Source: Chryseobacterium aahli
GTDB lineage: Bacteria; Bacteroidota; Bacteroidia; Flavobacteriales; Weeksellaceae
Assembly (NCBI RefSeq): GCF_022699665.1
Contig: NZ_JALDNB010000008.1
Span: 62,001 to 126,000, forward strand
Length of the DNA stretch: 64,000 nucleotides
Reading direction: 5' to 3'
This document shows, piece by piece, positions 1 to 8,256 of this stretch. Both the position numbers and the translations under genes were made by a program. The first letter of the stretch is position 1; each line of letters starts with the position of its first letter. Below the pieces are notes generated by a model. It was not told the DNA's origin. It saw only the letters and a program-made list of their open reading frames with translations, and did not search any database.

Positions 1-4
1 AAAC

Positions 5-802
5 TTATAACTTCAACTTCGTATATCCTTTTTTCTCAAGCTCAATACACGTATATTCATAAACCTCAGAAAACATATCGTCCAGGAATTTTTTATTGAA
101 TAAACTGAACTTGGTCATTTTTGGAGGGTCTAAAAATATGTCGCAGGATTTAGCCTTAGAATAAACAGATTTAGCGATTGCTAAATGTAAAATTCGGTCA
201 AATTCTTTCATTAAACTCATGTTTTCAAGACTGTCGTAGCTTATAGAGTTGACGTGTGAAGCAATTAGAAAATCGCATTTATCAATAATCGGTTCTATAG
301 GCAAATTGTCTAAAACTCCGCCATCCACATAAATTTTTTCGCCCATTCTTACGGGAGGCAATACAAAAGGAACGCTCGATGACGCTAAAAGCGGTCTGAA
401 TAATTCTCCTTCTGAAAAGAAATCTACAATCCCATGGGTCATTTCTGTAGCTGCAACATATACAGGGATTTTTAAAACTTTAAAATCATCTTCAGGAAAA
501 TGATCCATCAGTAATTTCATGATAAATTTTGAACTGAAAATTCCGTTTTTGGAAAGTTTTAAATAAGAACGTGAGAAAAAAGTTGTTTTCTTCACGATTT
601 CCATCATCTCGTCGGGAGAAGTTCCGATAGAGTAGAACGCTGCAACGATAGATCCGGCACTGGTTCCCGAAATAATATGAGGTTTCAGATCATATTCTTC
701 CAAGGCCTTTAAGACGGCAATATGAGCAATTCCACGCATTCCGCCTCCCGATAAAGTCAGACCGATAACCGGTTGCTTTTTTTTGAAAGAGAATAATCCC
801 AT
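5..802 (-). CDS. Patatin-like phospholipase family protein
   Basis: This 265-residue protein is a patatin-family serine acyl hydrolase, a group that cleaves acyl chains from phospholipids or other lipids. The sequence shows the glycine-rich oxyanion motif GGGMRG near residues 19-24, the nucleophile elbow GTSAG with Ser48, and the catalytic DGG with Asp160, so the Ser-Asp dyad is intact. There is no signal peptide, which suggests a cytosolic or inner-face membrane location. It is the last gene of a leftward operon: its ATG directly abuts the stop of the alpha/beta hydrolase gene. Family assignment is secure; the substrate is unknown. Confidence 0.9.
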   Translation of the reverse strand: MGLFSFKKKQPVIGLTLSGGGMRGIAHIAVLKALEEYDLKPHIISGTSAGSIVAAFYSIGTSPDEMMEIVKKTTFFSRSYLKLSKNGIFSSKFIMKLLMDHFPEDDFKVLKIPVYVAATEMTHGIVDFFSEGELFRPLLASSSVPFVLPPVRMGEKIYVDGGVLDNLPIEPIIDKCDFLIASHVNSISYDSLENMSLMKEFDRILHLAIAKSVYSKAKSCDIFLDPPKMTKFSLFNKKFLDDMFSEVYEYTCIELEKKGYTKLKL

Positions 803-1585
803 TTACAGAAGAAATTTTTTCGGAAGATGATGAAGTAGTTCTGTATTGATAATTTCTGCACAGATGCTCGGTTTTTCCCAATGACCATTATGTCCGCAAT
901 CGACAATGTATGATTTTATATTGGTTCTATCTGGAAGGTTGTTGATGGTTTTGTCGGTTTTTACAGCGTTGTCATGCTTTCCGGCAATGACTAAAATTTT
1001 TGCTTCCAAACTTTCAAGAATGTGCTTTTTATTGGTTCTTGCCACCATGCCTTTTACACAGGCTAAAGCTCCAAGATTATTGGTTGAAAGGGCAGTTTCC
1101 AAAGCAATTTCTATTTTTCCTTCCAGAACATCTCTCTCATTTTGATTGAATAAATTCGGAATTCCTGCTCTCGCATAATGCGGAAAGGCATCTTTGATGA
1201 TTCTGTAGCTCTTTATACGCTGTTCTTTCTTTTCCTCGTCATCTGCGAAATAGGTTGAAAAAAATAAGGTTAAACTTTTCAGATTTTCGGGAAATTTTTC
1301 AGCAAAAGTTAATGAGGTGTAACCGCCCATCGAATGACCTAGAAGATGAAATTTTTCTAAATTTTGATTATCAACTACCTTTTTCACTTCGTCAGCCATC
1401 AGTTCCATGGTGTGAACTTCAGCTAAGATATCAGACTTTCCATGACCGGGAAGATCGATTTTTAACAAGGTGAAATCTTTAGAGAGATGAGATTCCATGT
1501 CATTCCAGATGCTTAGGTTTTCCATAAAACCGTGCAGCAGAACCAATGTTTCCTTTCCGTTTCCTTTCTTTTCGAAGTTGAGCAT
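803..1585 (-). CDS. Alpha/beta fold hydrolase
   Basis: This 260-residue protein is an alpha/beta hydrolase of the esterase/lipase type. An HG oxyanion motif lies at residues 18-19 (LLHGF), the nucleophile elbow GHSMG places Ser85, Asp205 in AGKHD is the likely acid, and the CGHNGH segment near 230-235 holds the catalytic His. No signal peptide is seen. It sits between a lipoprotein gene (9-nt gap upstream) and a patatin gene (no gap downstream), so the three are probably co-transcribed and two lipid-active hydrolases are coupled. The exact substrate cannot be read from sequence. Confidence 0.88.
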   Translation of the reverse strand: MLNFEKKGNGKETLVLLHGFMENLSIWNDMESHLSKDFTLLKIDLPGHGKSDILAEVHTMELMADEVKKVVDNQNLEKFHLLGHSMGGYTSLTFAEKFPENLKSLTLFFSTYFADDEEKKEQRIKSYRIIKDAFPHYARAGIPNLFNQNERDVLEGKIEIALETALSTNNLGALACVKGMVARTNKKHILESLEAKILVIAGKHDNAVKTDKTINNLPDRTNIKSYIVDCGHNGHWEKPSICAEIINTELLHHLPKKFLL

Positions 1586-1594
1586 AGTGTAGAT

Positions 1595-2125
1595 TTAAAA
1601 ATGAATATCAATGTAATCTACAAAACCCGAACCATTTACCATATCCTGAAGTCGGTAGGTTTTTCCGCCATCTTTAGACATAAACGTTTTCGTACCTTTT
1701 CTGGTGTATGGTTTTCCGTTATCGTTATCAGAAATGCTTTGAGTGATTTCTCCGGTGAAATTCATGTGTTTAGCAGTGACAACCTGTACAAAACCCTTTA
1801 GGCTAACCGAATTTTTACCCGACTTTATGTTTCCAGATACGTTGTAATTATCTCTTTCACCCTCAATTTTTGTGAAGTTTACCGACCCTGAATATTTGGG
1901 TGAACTGTCATTCTGATAAACGAATTTGTGACTTCCGCTGAAATCTCTGAAACGGTTTTTGCTGTTTAAAGCTTTGATGCTGTCATTGATTTTTGTTCTT
2001 TCAGCATTGATGGAATCAGTGATTTTAGTGCTGTCAGATTTTTCAGGAGTTTTTTGAGATTCTTTTTTCGAACATGAAAAAGTGAGAATTCCTGCAATGG
2101 CTATGATTAAGGTTTTTTTCATCAA
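1595..2125 (-). CDS. Uncharacterised lipoprotein
   Basis: I do not recognise the family. The 176-residue product begins with a lipoprotein signal peptide ending in TFSC (Cys18), followed by a low-complexity linker rich in Ser, Lys and Asp to about residue 57. A C-terminal part follows that looks beta-rich (alternating polar/hydrophobic stretches such as NVSGNIKSGKNSVSLKG). It is probably anchored in the envelope. It is the first gene of the leftward operon with the alpha/beta hydrolase and patatin, 9 nt upstream of the former. Reading frame and signal peptide make it a credible gene; its function is unknown. Confidence 0.75.
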   Translation of the reverse strand: MMKKTLIIAIAGILTFSCSKKESQKTPEKSDSTKITDSINAERTKINDSIKALNSKNRFRDFSGSHKFVYQNDSSPKYSGSVNFTKIEGERDNYNVSGNIKSGKNSVSLKGFVQVVTAKHMNFTGEITQSISDNDNGKPYTRKGTKTFMSKDGGKTYRLQDMVNGSGFVDYIDIHF

Positions 2126-2152
2126 TACATAAATTATATTCTCAAATTTAAA

Positions 2153-2180
2153 TAAAAAAAGAGCATTATAAAAATGCTCT
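2153..2180 (-). terminator. Rho-independent terminator of the solo exbD
   Basis: An 8-bp stem AGAGCATT/AATGCTCT with a short loop is followed on the minus strand by a run of T. It lies just beyond the stop of the leftward exbD gene at 2187. Confidence 0.85.
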
Positions 2181-2186
2181 CAGGTA

Positions 2187-2702
2187 TTATTTTATTACGT
2201 TTTCGTAAACTTTCTTTTCCCAGGGTTTGATATCGCTTATTCCGTATCGGTCTTTTTTCGAAATCGAAATATTATCCATGATGTCTACAAAGTTTTTGTA
2301 ATTCGATTCGTCTGTAGGTTTTACAATGATGGTGAAGATTGCTTTTTCGGGAGCTTTTTCGTACGCATTAGAAATGATCTTTGAAACATTCACGCCATTA
2401 TAGTCTGTTTCTTTTAAACCGGCTTCTGTAAGATCTTTTGCATTGCTTTGATGATAAAAGACTCGGTTGTTTTCTCCAATGATGAAAGTGATTTGATTTT
2501 TATCGCCAATCTGAGTTGTGGGAGTATGATCACCCTTTCCAGGTAATCCCAAATCCATCACGTTAGGTTTTGAAAAGCTTGATGTAAACATGAAAAACAT
2601 TAATAGTAAAAAATTTAAATCGACCATCGGAGTCATATCGATTTTAACGTTTTTCTTTTTTTGTCTGCCTCCTGATTTTTCTTGTGCAATGATTTCAGCC
2701 AT
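2187..2702 (-). CDS. ExbD/TolR-type biopolymer transport protein, solo copy
   Basis: This 171-residue protein belongs to the ExbD/TolR family, the proton-channel partner of ExbB that energises TonB. It has a basic cytoplasmic N-terminus, a single membrane segment at about residues 29-45, and the proton-carrying Asp28 in the motif MTPMVDLNF. The rest is periplasmic. It is strikingly similar to the ExbD at 17736-18281, sharing the stretches FSKPNVMDLGLPGK and a C-terminal KPWEK, so it is a paralogue. Unlike that copy it has no ExbB or TonB gene beside it and is flanked by its own terminator. It may substitute in the ExbB complex encoded at 16 kb. Confidence 0.92.
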   Translation of the reverse strand: MAEIIAQEKSGGRQKKKNVKIDMTPMVDLNFLLLMFFMFTSSFSKPNVMDLGLPGKGDHTPTTQIGDKNQITFIIGENNRVFYHQSNAKDLTEAGLKETDYNGVNVSKIISNAYEKAPEKAIFTIIVKPTDESNYKNFVDIMDNISISKKDRYGISDIKPWEKKVYENVIK

Positions 2703-2848
2703 GATTGTACTTTTTAATGTTAAAGAAAATGTGATAAAGATTATCTCGTAATTTTCAGAAATCTATGCAAAGTTTATACCTAAATTTTTGTTTTGATGTT
2801 AAATTATTAAAATTATCTTTTGATTTAATACTTGTTGTAGGTTTTTAT

Positions 2849-2882
2849 TAAAAAAGCCTTATCAAAATCAATTGATAAGGCT
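2849..2882 (-). terminator. Rho-independent terminator of tilS-dsbD
   Basis: An 11-bp stem AGCCTTATCAA/TTGATAAGGCT is followed on the minus strand by a T run. It lies 22 nt past the dsbD stop. Confidence 0.88.
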
Positions 2883-2903
2883 GAAATCTATAATGTTTAG
2901 GTC

Positions 2904-4967
2904 TTATTTATTATTCTTAAAATAATTAACTCCGCACTCTAAGAATTTTTTGAAATCTTCTTTCGGCATATATCCGGAAACCGGCGTGTTGATTACTTTG
3001 CCGTCAGGCGTTATCAAAACATAATGTGGCTGAGAATTATTATTAAAGTTTACCTGCTGAAATAAACTCCATCGGTCACCAATTGTTTTTACTTTCTTTA
3101 CCTGACCTTCACCAAGATCAATCTTGGTTTTTTGATCTTCAGGAAGTTCTTCTTTGTCATCTACATAAAGAGAAGCAAGCACAATGTCGTTCTGAAGAAT
3201 CGGTAAGATATCCGGTTCGCTCCAGACGAATTCTTCCATTTTTCTACAGTTTTCACAACCGTAGCCTGTGAAGTCAATTAAAATTGGTTTGTTCTCTTTT
3301 TTAGCTAATTCAATAGCGTTAAAGAAATCATGTTCGGGCTTCATTCCCAGAATTCCGTCTTTTTCGTTGTGGAAATAACTTACATTCAACGGAGGTAAAA
3401 TTCCGCTTAATAATTGAAGTTTCGGTCTTTCTGCAGGAACTAATCCCTGAATTAAATAAATAACAAAACCAATTCCGAGAGCTCCCAGAATTTTTCGGGT
3501 AATCGAAATTTTCGGCTTCTTATCGTCATGCGGAAATCTGATTAACCCGAATAAATATAATGCTAAACCTATCGCAATCACGATCCAGATTGCAATGAAA
3601 AGTTCTCTTTTAATTAAGAATGTTTTTGAAACTAAATCTGCTTTTGATAAGAATTTTAAAGCTAAAGCCAATTCTACAAAACCTAAAACGACTTTCACTG
3701 TATTCATCCATCCTCCAGATTTTGGAAGACTTTGTAAAGCCTGCGGGAATAATGCTAAAAGTCCGAAAACGATTGCCCACGCAAATCCGAAACCTGCCAA
3801 AGCAAACGTCAGCAACATCGGAACGTTGGTAGAACCTGTCACGGCACTTCCCAATAAACTTCCCAAAATAGGACCTGTACAAGAGAATGAGACAATCACT
3901 AAAGTCAAAGCCATGAAGAAAATTCCGATAATTCCTCCTGCTTCTTCAGCTTTTGAAGATTTGTTGGCAATTGAGCTTGGTAAAGTGATATCGTAGTATC
4001 CAAAGAAACTTCCTGCGAAGAAAATAAAGATGATAAAGAACACCACATTCAGCCAAACGCTTGTAGAAATTTCATTAAAAACATTTCCTGCAATTCCGTC
4101 AATTAAATGGAATGGAAGACTTAATAAAACAAAAATAATCAGAATGAAAAACCCATAAATCAAGGCGTCTCTTTTCCCTTTTGCTTTGTTTTTATTTCCT
4201 TTGGTAAAGAATGAAACTGTTAAAGGAATCATCGGGAAAACGCATGGGGTAAGCAACGCGATCAATCCGCCAATGAAACCTAAGAACAAATAGGTCCAAT
4301 AGTTTTCAGACGCTTCAATCGTTTTGGTTCCGCAATCTGTCAAAGGTTTTTTGAAATCTATCGATGCTATTTTCAGTTGTTTTGGGTCAAGTTTTGAAGT
4401 TTCTGTAACCGTGATTTCTCCTTTAGCAGGATTTTCAACCACAGTTTCGGTTGTTTTTACAGAATCTTTTACTTCTTCTGTGGGCGCAACGGCGTCTTCT
4501 GAAACTCCTTTTGGCGTAATTTTCTGATTGAATTCTAAAGTATTCGGAGCAAGACAAACTCTGTCGTCACAAGTCTGATAGGTGATTTCAGCGACAACTT
4601 CACTTGGTTTTGTGCCGTCTTTTAATTTGAATTTCTGCTTAAAACCTGCAGAATTGGAATAGTAAATAATCGTTCCGCCGAAAGCCTCAGAAAATTCTTC
4701 GTGCTTCTTTCCAACTTCCTGAAATTTACCGATCAGTTCTATATTTTTCCCTGATACAACATATTCTGTCGGGATTCCGGTATCTTCAGGAATGTCTCTT
4801 GAATAGATATGCCAACCACTTTCTAAAGTCGCATTTAGTACGGCTTCGTATTGGTTGTTGCCCAGTTCGTTGACCGTGAATTTGAATTTTACAGGATTCT
4901 TGATTTGTGCATTGATTCCCGTGAATAAGAACAGGAGAATGAGTAAAAACCAGTTTTTGAATTTCAT
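2904..4967 (-). CDS. dsbD: Thiol:disulfide interchange protein DsbD
   Basis: DsbD carries electrons from cytoplasmic thioredoxin across the inner membrane to reduce periplasmic disulfides. I take the start as the ATG at 4967, one base past the tilS stop, because it opens a good signal peptide (MKFKNWFLLILLFLFTGINA). A longer in-frame start at 5060 would lie inside tilS. The 687-residue product has a DsbD-alpha-like N domain with Cys in TCDDRVCLAP, a Thr/Val/Glu-rich linker, a cluster of membrane segments with CVFPMIPL and SFSCTGP, and a C-terminal thioredoxin domain with the motif GYGCENCRKME. All three redox Cys pairs are present. The tight coupling with tilS indicates an operon. Confidence 0.92.
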   Translation of the reverse strand: MKFKNWFLLILLFLFTGINAQIKNPVKFKFTVNELGNNQYEAVLNATLESGWHIYSRDIPEDTGIPTEYVVSGKNIELIGKFQEVGKKHEEFSEAFGGTIIYYSNSAGFKQKFKLKDGTKPSEVVAEITYQTCDDRVCLAPNTLEFNQKITPKGVSEDAVAPTEEVKDSVKTTETVVENPAKGEITVTETSKLDPKQLKIASIDFKKPLTDCGTKTIEASENYWTYLFLGFIGGLIALLTPCVFPMIPLTVSFFTKGNKNKAKGKRDALIYGFFILIIFVLLSLPFHLIDGIAGNVFNEISTSVWLNVVFFIIFIFFAGSFFGYYDITLPSSIANKSSKAEEAGGIIGIFFMALTLVIVSFSCTGPILGSLLGSAVTGSTNVPMLLTFALAGFGFAWAIVFGLLALFPQALQSLPKSGGWMNTVKVVLGFVELALALKFLSKADLVSKTFLIKRELFIAIWIVIAIGLALYLFGLIRFPHDDKKPKISITRKILGALGIGFVIYLIQGLVPAERPKLQLLSGILPPLNVSYFHNEKDGILGMKPEHDFFNAIELAKKENKPILIDFTGYGCENCRKMEEFVWSEPDILPILQNDIVLASLYVDDKEELPEDQKTKIDLGEGQVKKVKTIGDRWSLFQQVNFNNNSQPHYVLITPDGKVINTPVSGYMPKEDFKKFLECGVNYFKNNK

Positions 4968-4968
4968 T

Positions 4969-6285
4969 TTACTTTTCATTAAAAATTGTGAGAATACTTT
5001 TCGTTCTCTCATCTTTTGCGTAGCGTCTATCTTGCCTGAAAGGAATAATGCCCAAAACACTATTGTTTCCGTCTGTCAGAAGCCAGATTTTTTGCTTGGC
5101 TAAAATAGACAATTTTTCGTCCTTAAAAAACTTCGAAACTTTCTTTTTTCCCGAAAAACCAATCGGATAAAAAACGTCTCCTTCCTCTTTTCTGCGAAGC
5201 TTTAGTGGAAACGTGATTTTTTCAGCATCGAATTCCCATTTAAAAGTTTTATTGATTTCTTCAATAGTCGAAATTTCATCTGAAATGTTGACTTCAACCC
5301 TGTTTTGATTCAAATCAAACGCTTGGGTTAAAATAATTTCTTCTGTATTTTCTTTTTCTTGATTTAATTGATTTAAAATCAATTCATTTCGGTTGATAAC
5401 GAGTTGAAAGTCTTTTGAGAAAAATGCGCTTCCTGTTTCAGATTTAAAGATTTTTTTTATTTCTTCTTCCTTTTCAAAACCATGTTTTTTTAAAATTTCA
5501 AATTTCACAAAATCACTTTCAAGATTCAGTTTTTCTCTATCTAAAATTTTATGTTTCTTGTTAGGAATAGTAATTCTGTTTTCAATTTCTGCAATTTGTT
5601 GATGAACAAAATCTTTGGTTTGATTTAAATAAGATAAAGATTTTTTAAAGTTCTCTAGAAAATGATCATTCGCTTCCAAAAGTTTCGGAACAATCTCATT
5701 TCTGATTTTATTCCTTAAATAATTACTTTTTTTGTTGGAAAGATCTTCGCGGTATTCAATCTTATGTTCTTTGGCGAAATCGTAAATTTCATCCTTAGAA
5801 AAATGCAAAAGCGGCCGGAGGATTTTGTTGTCATTCGCAGGAATTCCACTCAAACCTTTAATTCCGGAAGCTTTAGATAAATTAATGATGAAAGTTTCAA
5901 GCTGATCATTCAGATGGTGTGCCGTCACTAAAAACTCCAAATTTTCTTTTTCCTGAATCTGTTTAAAAAAAGCATAGCGAAGTTCTCTCGCCCAAAGTTG
6001 AATTGAATTTTCAGGCTTGTTGTCTTCTTCGGAAGCTTCATATAAATGAAATTTAATATCATTTTTAAAACAGAAATCTTCGACCACTTTTTGATCCGCA
6101 TCTGAATCTTCTCCACGAAGTTTGTAATTCACATGCGCAATTTCGAAATTTAAACCTAAAACATTGAAAACATATGCTAAAACCATGGAATCTGCACCTC
6201 CGCTAACTGCTAAAAGATAGCGTTGATTTTCGGGAAATGAAATGAGATTTTCGAGTTGTTTTTTGAAGGTTGATTTTTCCAGCAT
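4969..6285 (-). CDS. tilS: tRNA(Ile)-lysidine synthetase TilS
   Basis: TilS uses ATP and lysine to convert the wobble cytidine of the AUA-reading tRNA-Ile to lysidine, an essential modification. The PP-loop motif AVSGGADSM is near the N-terminus, the central part has the usual DQLETF segment, and a C-terminal TilS domain contains LRRKEEGD. I choose the ATG at 6285 (MLEKSTFKKQL), giving about 438 residues. The reading frame extends to 6321, but a good promoter box (TATCTTTG on the minus strand at 6308-6315) lies inside that extension. dsbD follows after one base. Confidence 0.93.
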   Translation of the reverse strand: MLEKSTFKKQLENLISFPENQRYLLAVSGGADSMVLAYVFNVLGLNFEIAHVNYKLRGEDSDADQKVVEDFCFKNDIKFHLYEASEEDNKPENSIQLWARELRYAFFKQIQEKENLEFLVTAHHLNDQLETFIINLSKASGIKGLSGIPANDNKILRPLLHFSKDEIYDFAKEHKIEYREDLSNKKSNYLRNKIRNEIVPKLLEANDHFLENFKKSLSYLNQTKDFVHQQIAEIENRITIPNKKHKILDREKLNLESDFVKFEILKKHGFEKEEEIKKIFKSETGSAFFSKDFQLVINRNELILNQLNQEKENTEEIILTQAFDLNQNRVEVNISDEISTIEEINKTFKWEFDAEKITFPLKLRRKEEGDVFYPIGFSGKKKVSKFFKDEKLSILAKQKIWLLTDGNNSVLGIIPFRQDRRYAKDERTKSILTIFNEK

Positions 6286-6307
6286 GAGGCTCAGAATTTC
6301 TTTTGTA

Positions 6308-6315
6308 CAAAGATA
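6308..6315 (-). promoter_or_regulatory. Putative -7 box for tilS-dsbD
   Basis: TATCTTTG on the minus strand matches the Bacteroidota -7 consensus TAnnTTTG and sits 22 nt upstream of the ATG at 6285. I see no clear TTTG -33 box, so the call is moderate. It argues against the longer tilS start. Confidence 0.5.
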
Positions 6316-6371
6316 AACCATATAATTAAAATGAATTTTCCTAAATTTGGCTCGTCTAAAAAAGATTATTT

Positions 6372-7205
6372 ATGAAGATTTTTAAAATTTTAGCAGTTTC
6401 TGCAATGGCGTTGGGTGCAACATCTTGTGTAAGTAAAAAGCAGTATGACGCATTGAGCGGCAACTACAAACAGTGTATTGAAAATATCGGTGAAAGACAA
6501 AGAGAAATTCAGGACCTGAAAGGTCAAAATTCTACGTTGACCGCTGAAAATAATTTATTAAAAAGTCAGCATGATGCTCTGAAATCATCTTTGGATGCAT
6601 GTCTTTCAAATACAGGAAAAAGCTCTGCAAACATTGATAAATTGGTGGGAGAAATTAATTCTTCTAATATGTATATCAAGCAGCTTATTTCTTCAAATGC
6701 GAAAAATGACAGTTTAAATTTAGCTTTGTCAAACAAGTTGAAGAGATCCTTGGATAACGTGACTGACGATGATGTTCAGGTAAAAGTTTTGAAAGGAGTT
6801 GTAATGATTTCACTTTCAGATAAAATGTTATATAAAGTAGGAGATTACAACGTGCTTCCAGCAGCTCAGGAAGTTCTTGGGAAAGTAGCTAAGGTGATCA
6901 ACGATTACGACAAATATTCTGTACTGATTGAGGGTAATACAGATAATTCTCCATTAAGCTCTACAAATCTACCTAGAGATAACTGGGATCTTTCTGCTCT
7001 AAGAGGAACTTCAATTGCAAAAGTGTTGCAAAGCCAGTTTGGTGTTGATCCTGCAAGAATTACAGCAGGTGGGCGTTCAGAATACAATCCGAAAGCGACA
7101 AACATGAGTGTTTCTGGAAGATCTGAAAACAGAAGAACGGAAATCATCATTATGCCTAAGCTTGATGAATTTATGAAACTGATGGATATTACTCCTAAGA
7201 AATAA
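6372..7205 (+). CDS. OmpA-family lipoprotein
   Basis: A 277-residue envelope lipoprotein that probably ties the outer membrane to peptidoglycan. The signal peptide ends in a lipobox (ATSC, Cys19). A region predicted as coiled coil runs from about 30 to 120 (repeated Asn/Leu/Glu/Lys heptads). A C-terminal OmpA-like peptidoglycan-binding domain occupies roughly 145-270, recognisable by EGNTDNSPL, the NWDLSALRG segment and the final GRSENRRTEI motif. It is divergent from tilS and followed by a strong terminator, so it is monocistronic. Family assignment is secure; its specific role is not known. Confidence 0.9.
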   Translation: MKIFKILAVSAMALGATSCVSKKQYDALSGNYKQCIENIGERQREIQDLKGQNSTLTAENNLLKSQHDALKSSLDACLSNTGKSSANIDKLVGEINSSNMYIKQLISSNAKNDSLNLALSNKLKRSLDNVTDDDVQVKVLKGVVMISLSDKMLYKVGDYNVLPAAQEVLGKVAKVINDYDKYSVLIEGNTDNSPLSSTNLPRDNWDLSALRGTSIAKVLQSQFGVDPARITAGGRSEYNPKATNMSVSGRSENRRTEIIIMPKLDEFMKLMDITPKK

Positions 7206-7221
7206 TTGCTTTCAAAATAGC

Positions 7222-7258
7222 AAAAAAAATCCCGATAAATTTTTATCGGGATTTTTTT
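7222..7258 (+). terminator. Rho-independent terminator of the OmpA-like gene
   Basis: The stem AAATCCCGATAAA/TTTATCGGGATTT is followed by a T run, directly after the stop at 7205. Confidence 0.93.
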
Positions 7259-7259
7259 G

Positions 7260-7486
7260 TTAGACAACAACATCCTTTTTAAGTTTAAAGAAGATGGCTT
7301 TTAAAAGGGAATTGCGTCCTCTTCTTAGGAATTGTTTTTTGTCTGAAGGATCCAGTTTGTTTCATCGACTTGTTTTTACCTCCGTTTTCAATAAATCTTT
7401 TTTCACCATCATGTGCAAGATTTCTTGCTCGTGCAAATCTAACACGATAAACTGTTACCAAGCATCCGTATTTATACGGATTTTTT
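7260..7486 (+). ncRNA. Candidate small RNA in the gap upstream of the O-methyltransferase
   Basis: The 344-nt gap between 7206 and 7549 contains two plus-strand terminators: one for the OmpA-like gene and a second at 7464-7486. No convincing plus-strand gene lies between them, which suggests a separate short transcript. A minus-strand frame (7285 to about 7503, basic, ending in KKRTQFPFKSHLL) crosses the same DNA. Its first residues simply read the back of the terminator hairpin, so I do not call it a gene. The RNA call rests only on the orphan terminator; the 5' end is not defined. Confidence 0.3.
7464..7486 (+). terminator. Orphan rho-independent terminator
   Basis: ATCCGTA, a TTTA loop, then TACGGAT and a T run, a classic plus-strand terminator. 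It lies more than 250 nt after the previous gene and upstream of the next one, so it ends some transcript not explained by a CDS. Confidence 0.8.
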
Positions 7487-7549
7487 GATTTTAACATTTC
7501 AAAAAAATTGTTTATATTTAGGTAAATTTGAATCGTAAAAATTATCAAT

Positions 7550-8197
7550 ATGAGCTTTTTTGAAGAAGAAAATGCTGAGATGGACAGATATCTGGAGAAT
7601 CATGCTTCTGCAGAACCTGAAATTCTGAGAAAACTGAGAAGAGAAACTTTTCAGAAGACAACTCAGCCTCACATGATTTCAGGATATCAGCAGGGAAGAT
7701 TGTTAACCATTATTTCAAAAATTTTACAACCGAAAAATATATTAGAAATAGGAACTTTCACGGGATATGCTGCACTTTGCATGGCAGAAGGTTTGTCAAA
7801 AGAAGGAAAGCTAACGACTTTAGATGTGAATGAGGATTTAGCTTATTTACCAAAAAAATACTTTGCTGAAAGCGAATTTTCTAGTCAGATTCATTTTAAA
7901 CTTCAGGATGCGAAAGAGTTTTTAAAGGAAACCGATGAGATTTTTGATCTGGTTTTCATTGATGCTGACAAAGAAAATTACGCAGAATATTTCAGATTAA
8001 TTAAACCAAAAACAAAATCAGGCTCTGTCGTGATGTTTGACAATGTGCTTTGGTACGGAAAAGTATTAAAGGAAAACCCGAAACAGAAATCTACACAAGT
8101 CATCAAAGAACTCAATGATTTGGCGGCGAAAGATGAAGATTTTGAAAATCTTATTTTACCTTTGCGTGACGGAGTAAATCTGCTTCGCAGGAAATAA
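7550..8197 (+). CDS. SAM-dependent O-methyltransferase
   Basis: A 215-residue class I methyltransferase of the catechol/caffeoyl-CoA O-methyltransferase group. The SAM-binding motif I reads EIGTFTGYA (about residues 62-70), followed by the acidic LDVNED segment. The metal-binding motif FIDADKENYAEY (about 138-149) and a later DN pair (FDNVLWYG) would coordinate the divalent cation. It has no signal peptide. The physiological acceptor is unknown. It is followed after 59 nt by a cell-wall peptidase gene on the same strand, possibly in one transcript. Confidence 0.9.
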   Translation: MSFFEEENAEMDRYLENHASAEPEILRKLRRETFQKTTQPHMISGYQQGRLLTIISKILQPKNILEIGTFTGYAALCMAEGLSKEGKLTTLDVNEDLAYLPKKYFAESEFSSQIHFKLQDAKEFLKETDEIFDLVFIDADKENYAEYFRLIKPKTKSGSVVMFDNVLWYGKVLKENPKQKSTQVIKELNDLAAKDEDFENLILPLRDGVNLLRRK

Positions 8198-8256
8198 TTC
8201 AGGCAAAGGTTAGGCTAATAATAATCAGCCTAAAACTTAACCTAAAACTTAAATAA

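Noticed and set aside
3595..3996. A 133-residue plus-strand frame antisense to dsbD
   Set aside because: It lies wholly inside the conserved dsbD gene in another frame and has a composition that mirrors it; a shadow frame.
4968..5060. Longer DsbD start inside tilS
   Set aside because: The extension has no signal peptide and would overlap the conserved end of TilS; the ATG at 4967 directly follows the tilS stop and starts a clear signal peptide.
7285..7548. An 87-residue basic reading frame on the minus strand between the OmpA-like and methyltransferase genes
   Set aside because: Its first residues are the complement of a terminator hairpin, no homology is recognised and no promoter is seen; I kept it only as an alternative to the small-RNA idea.
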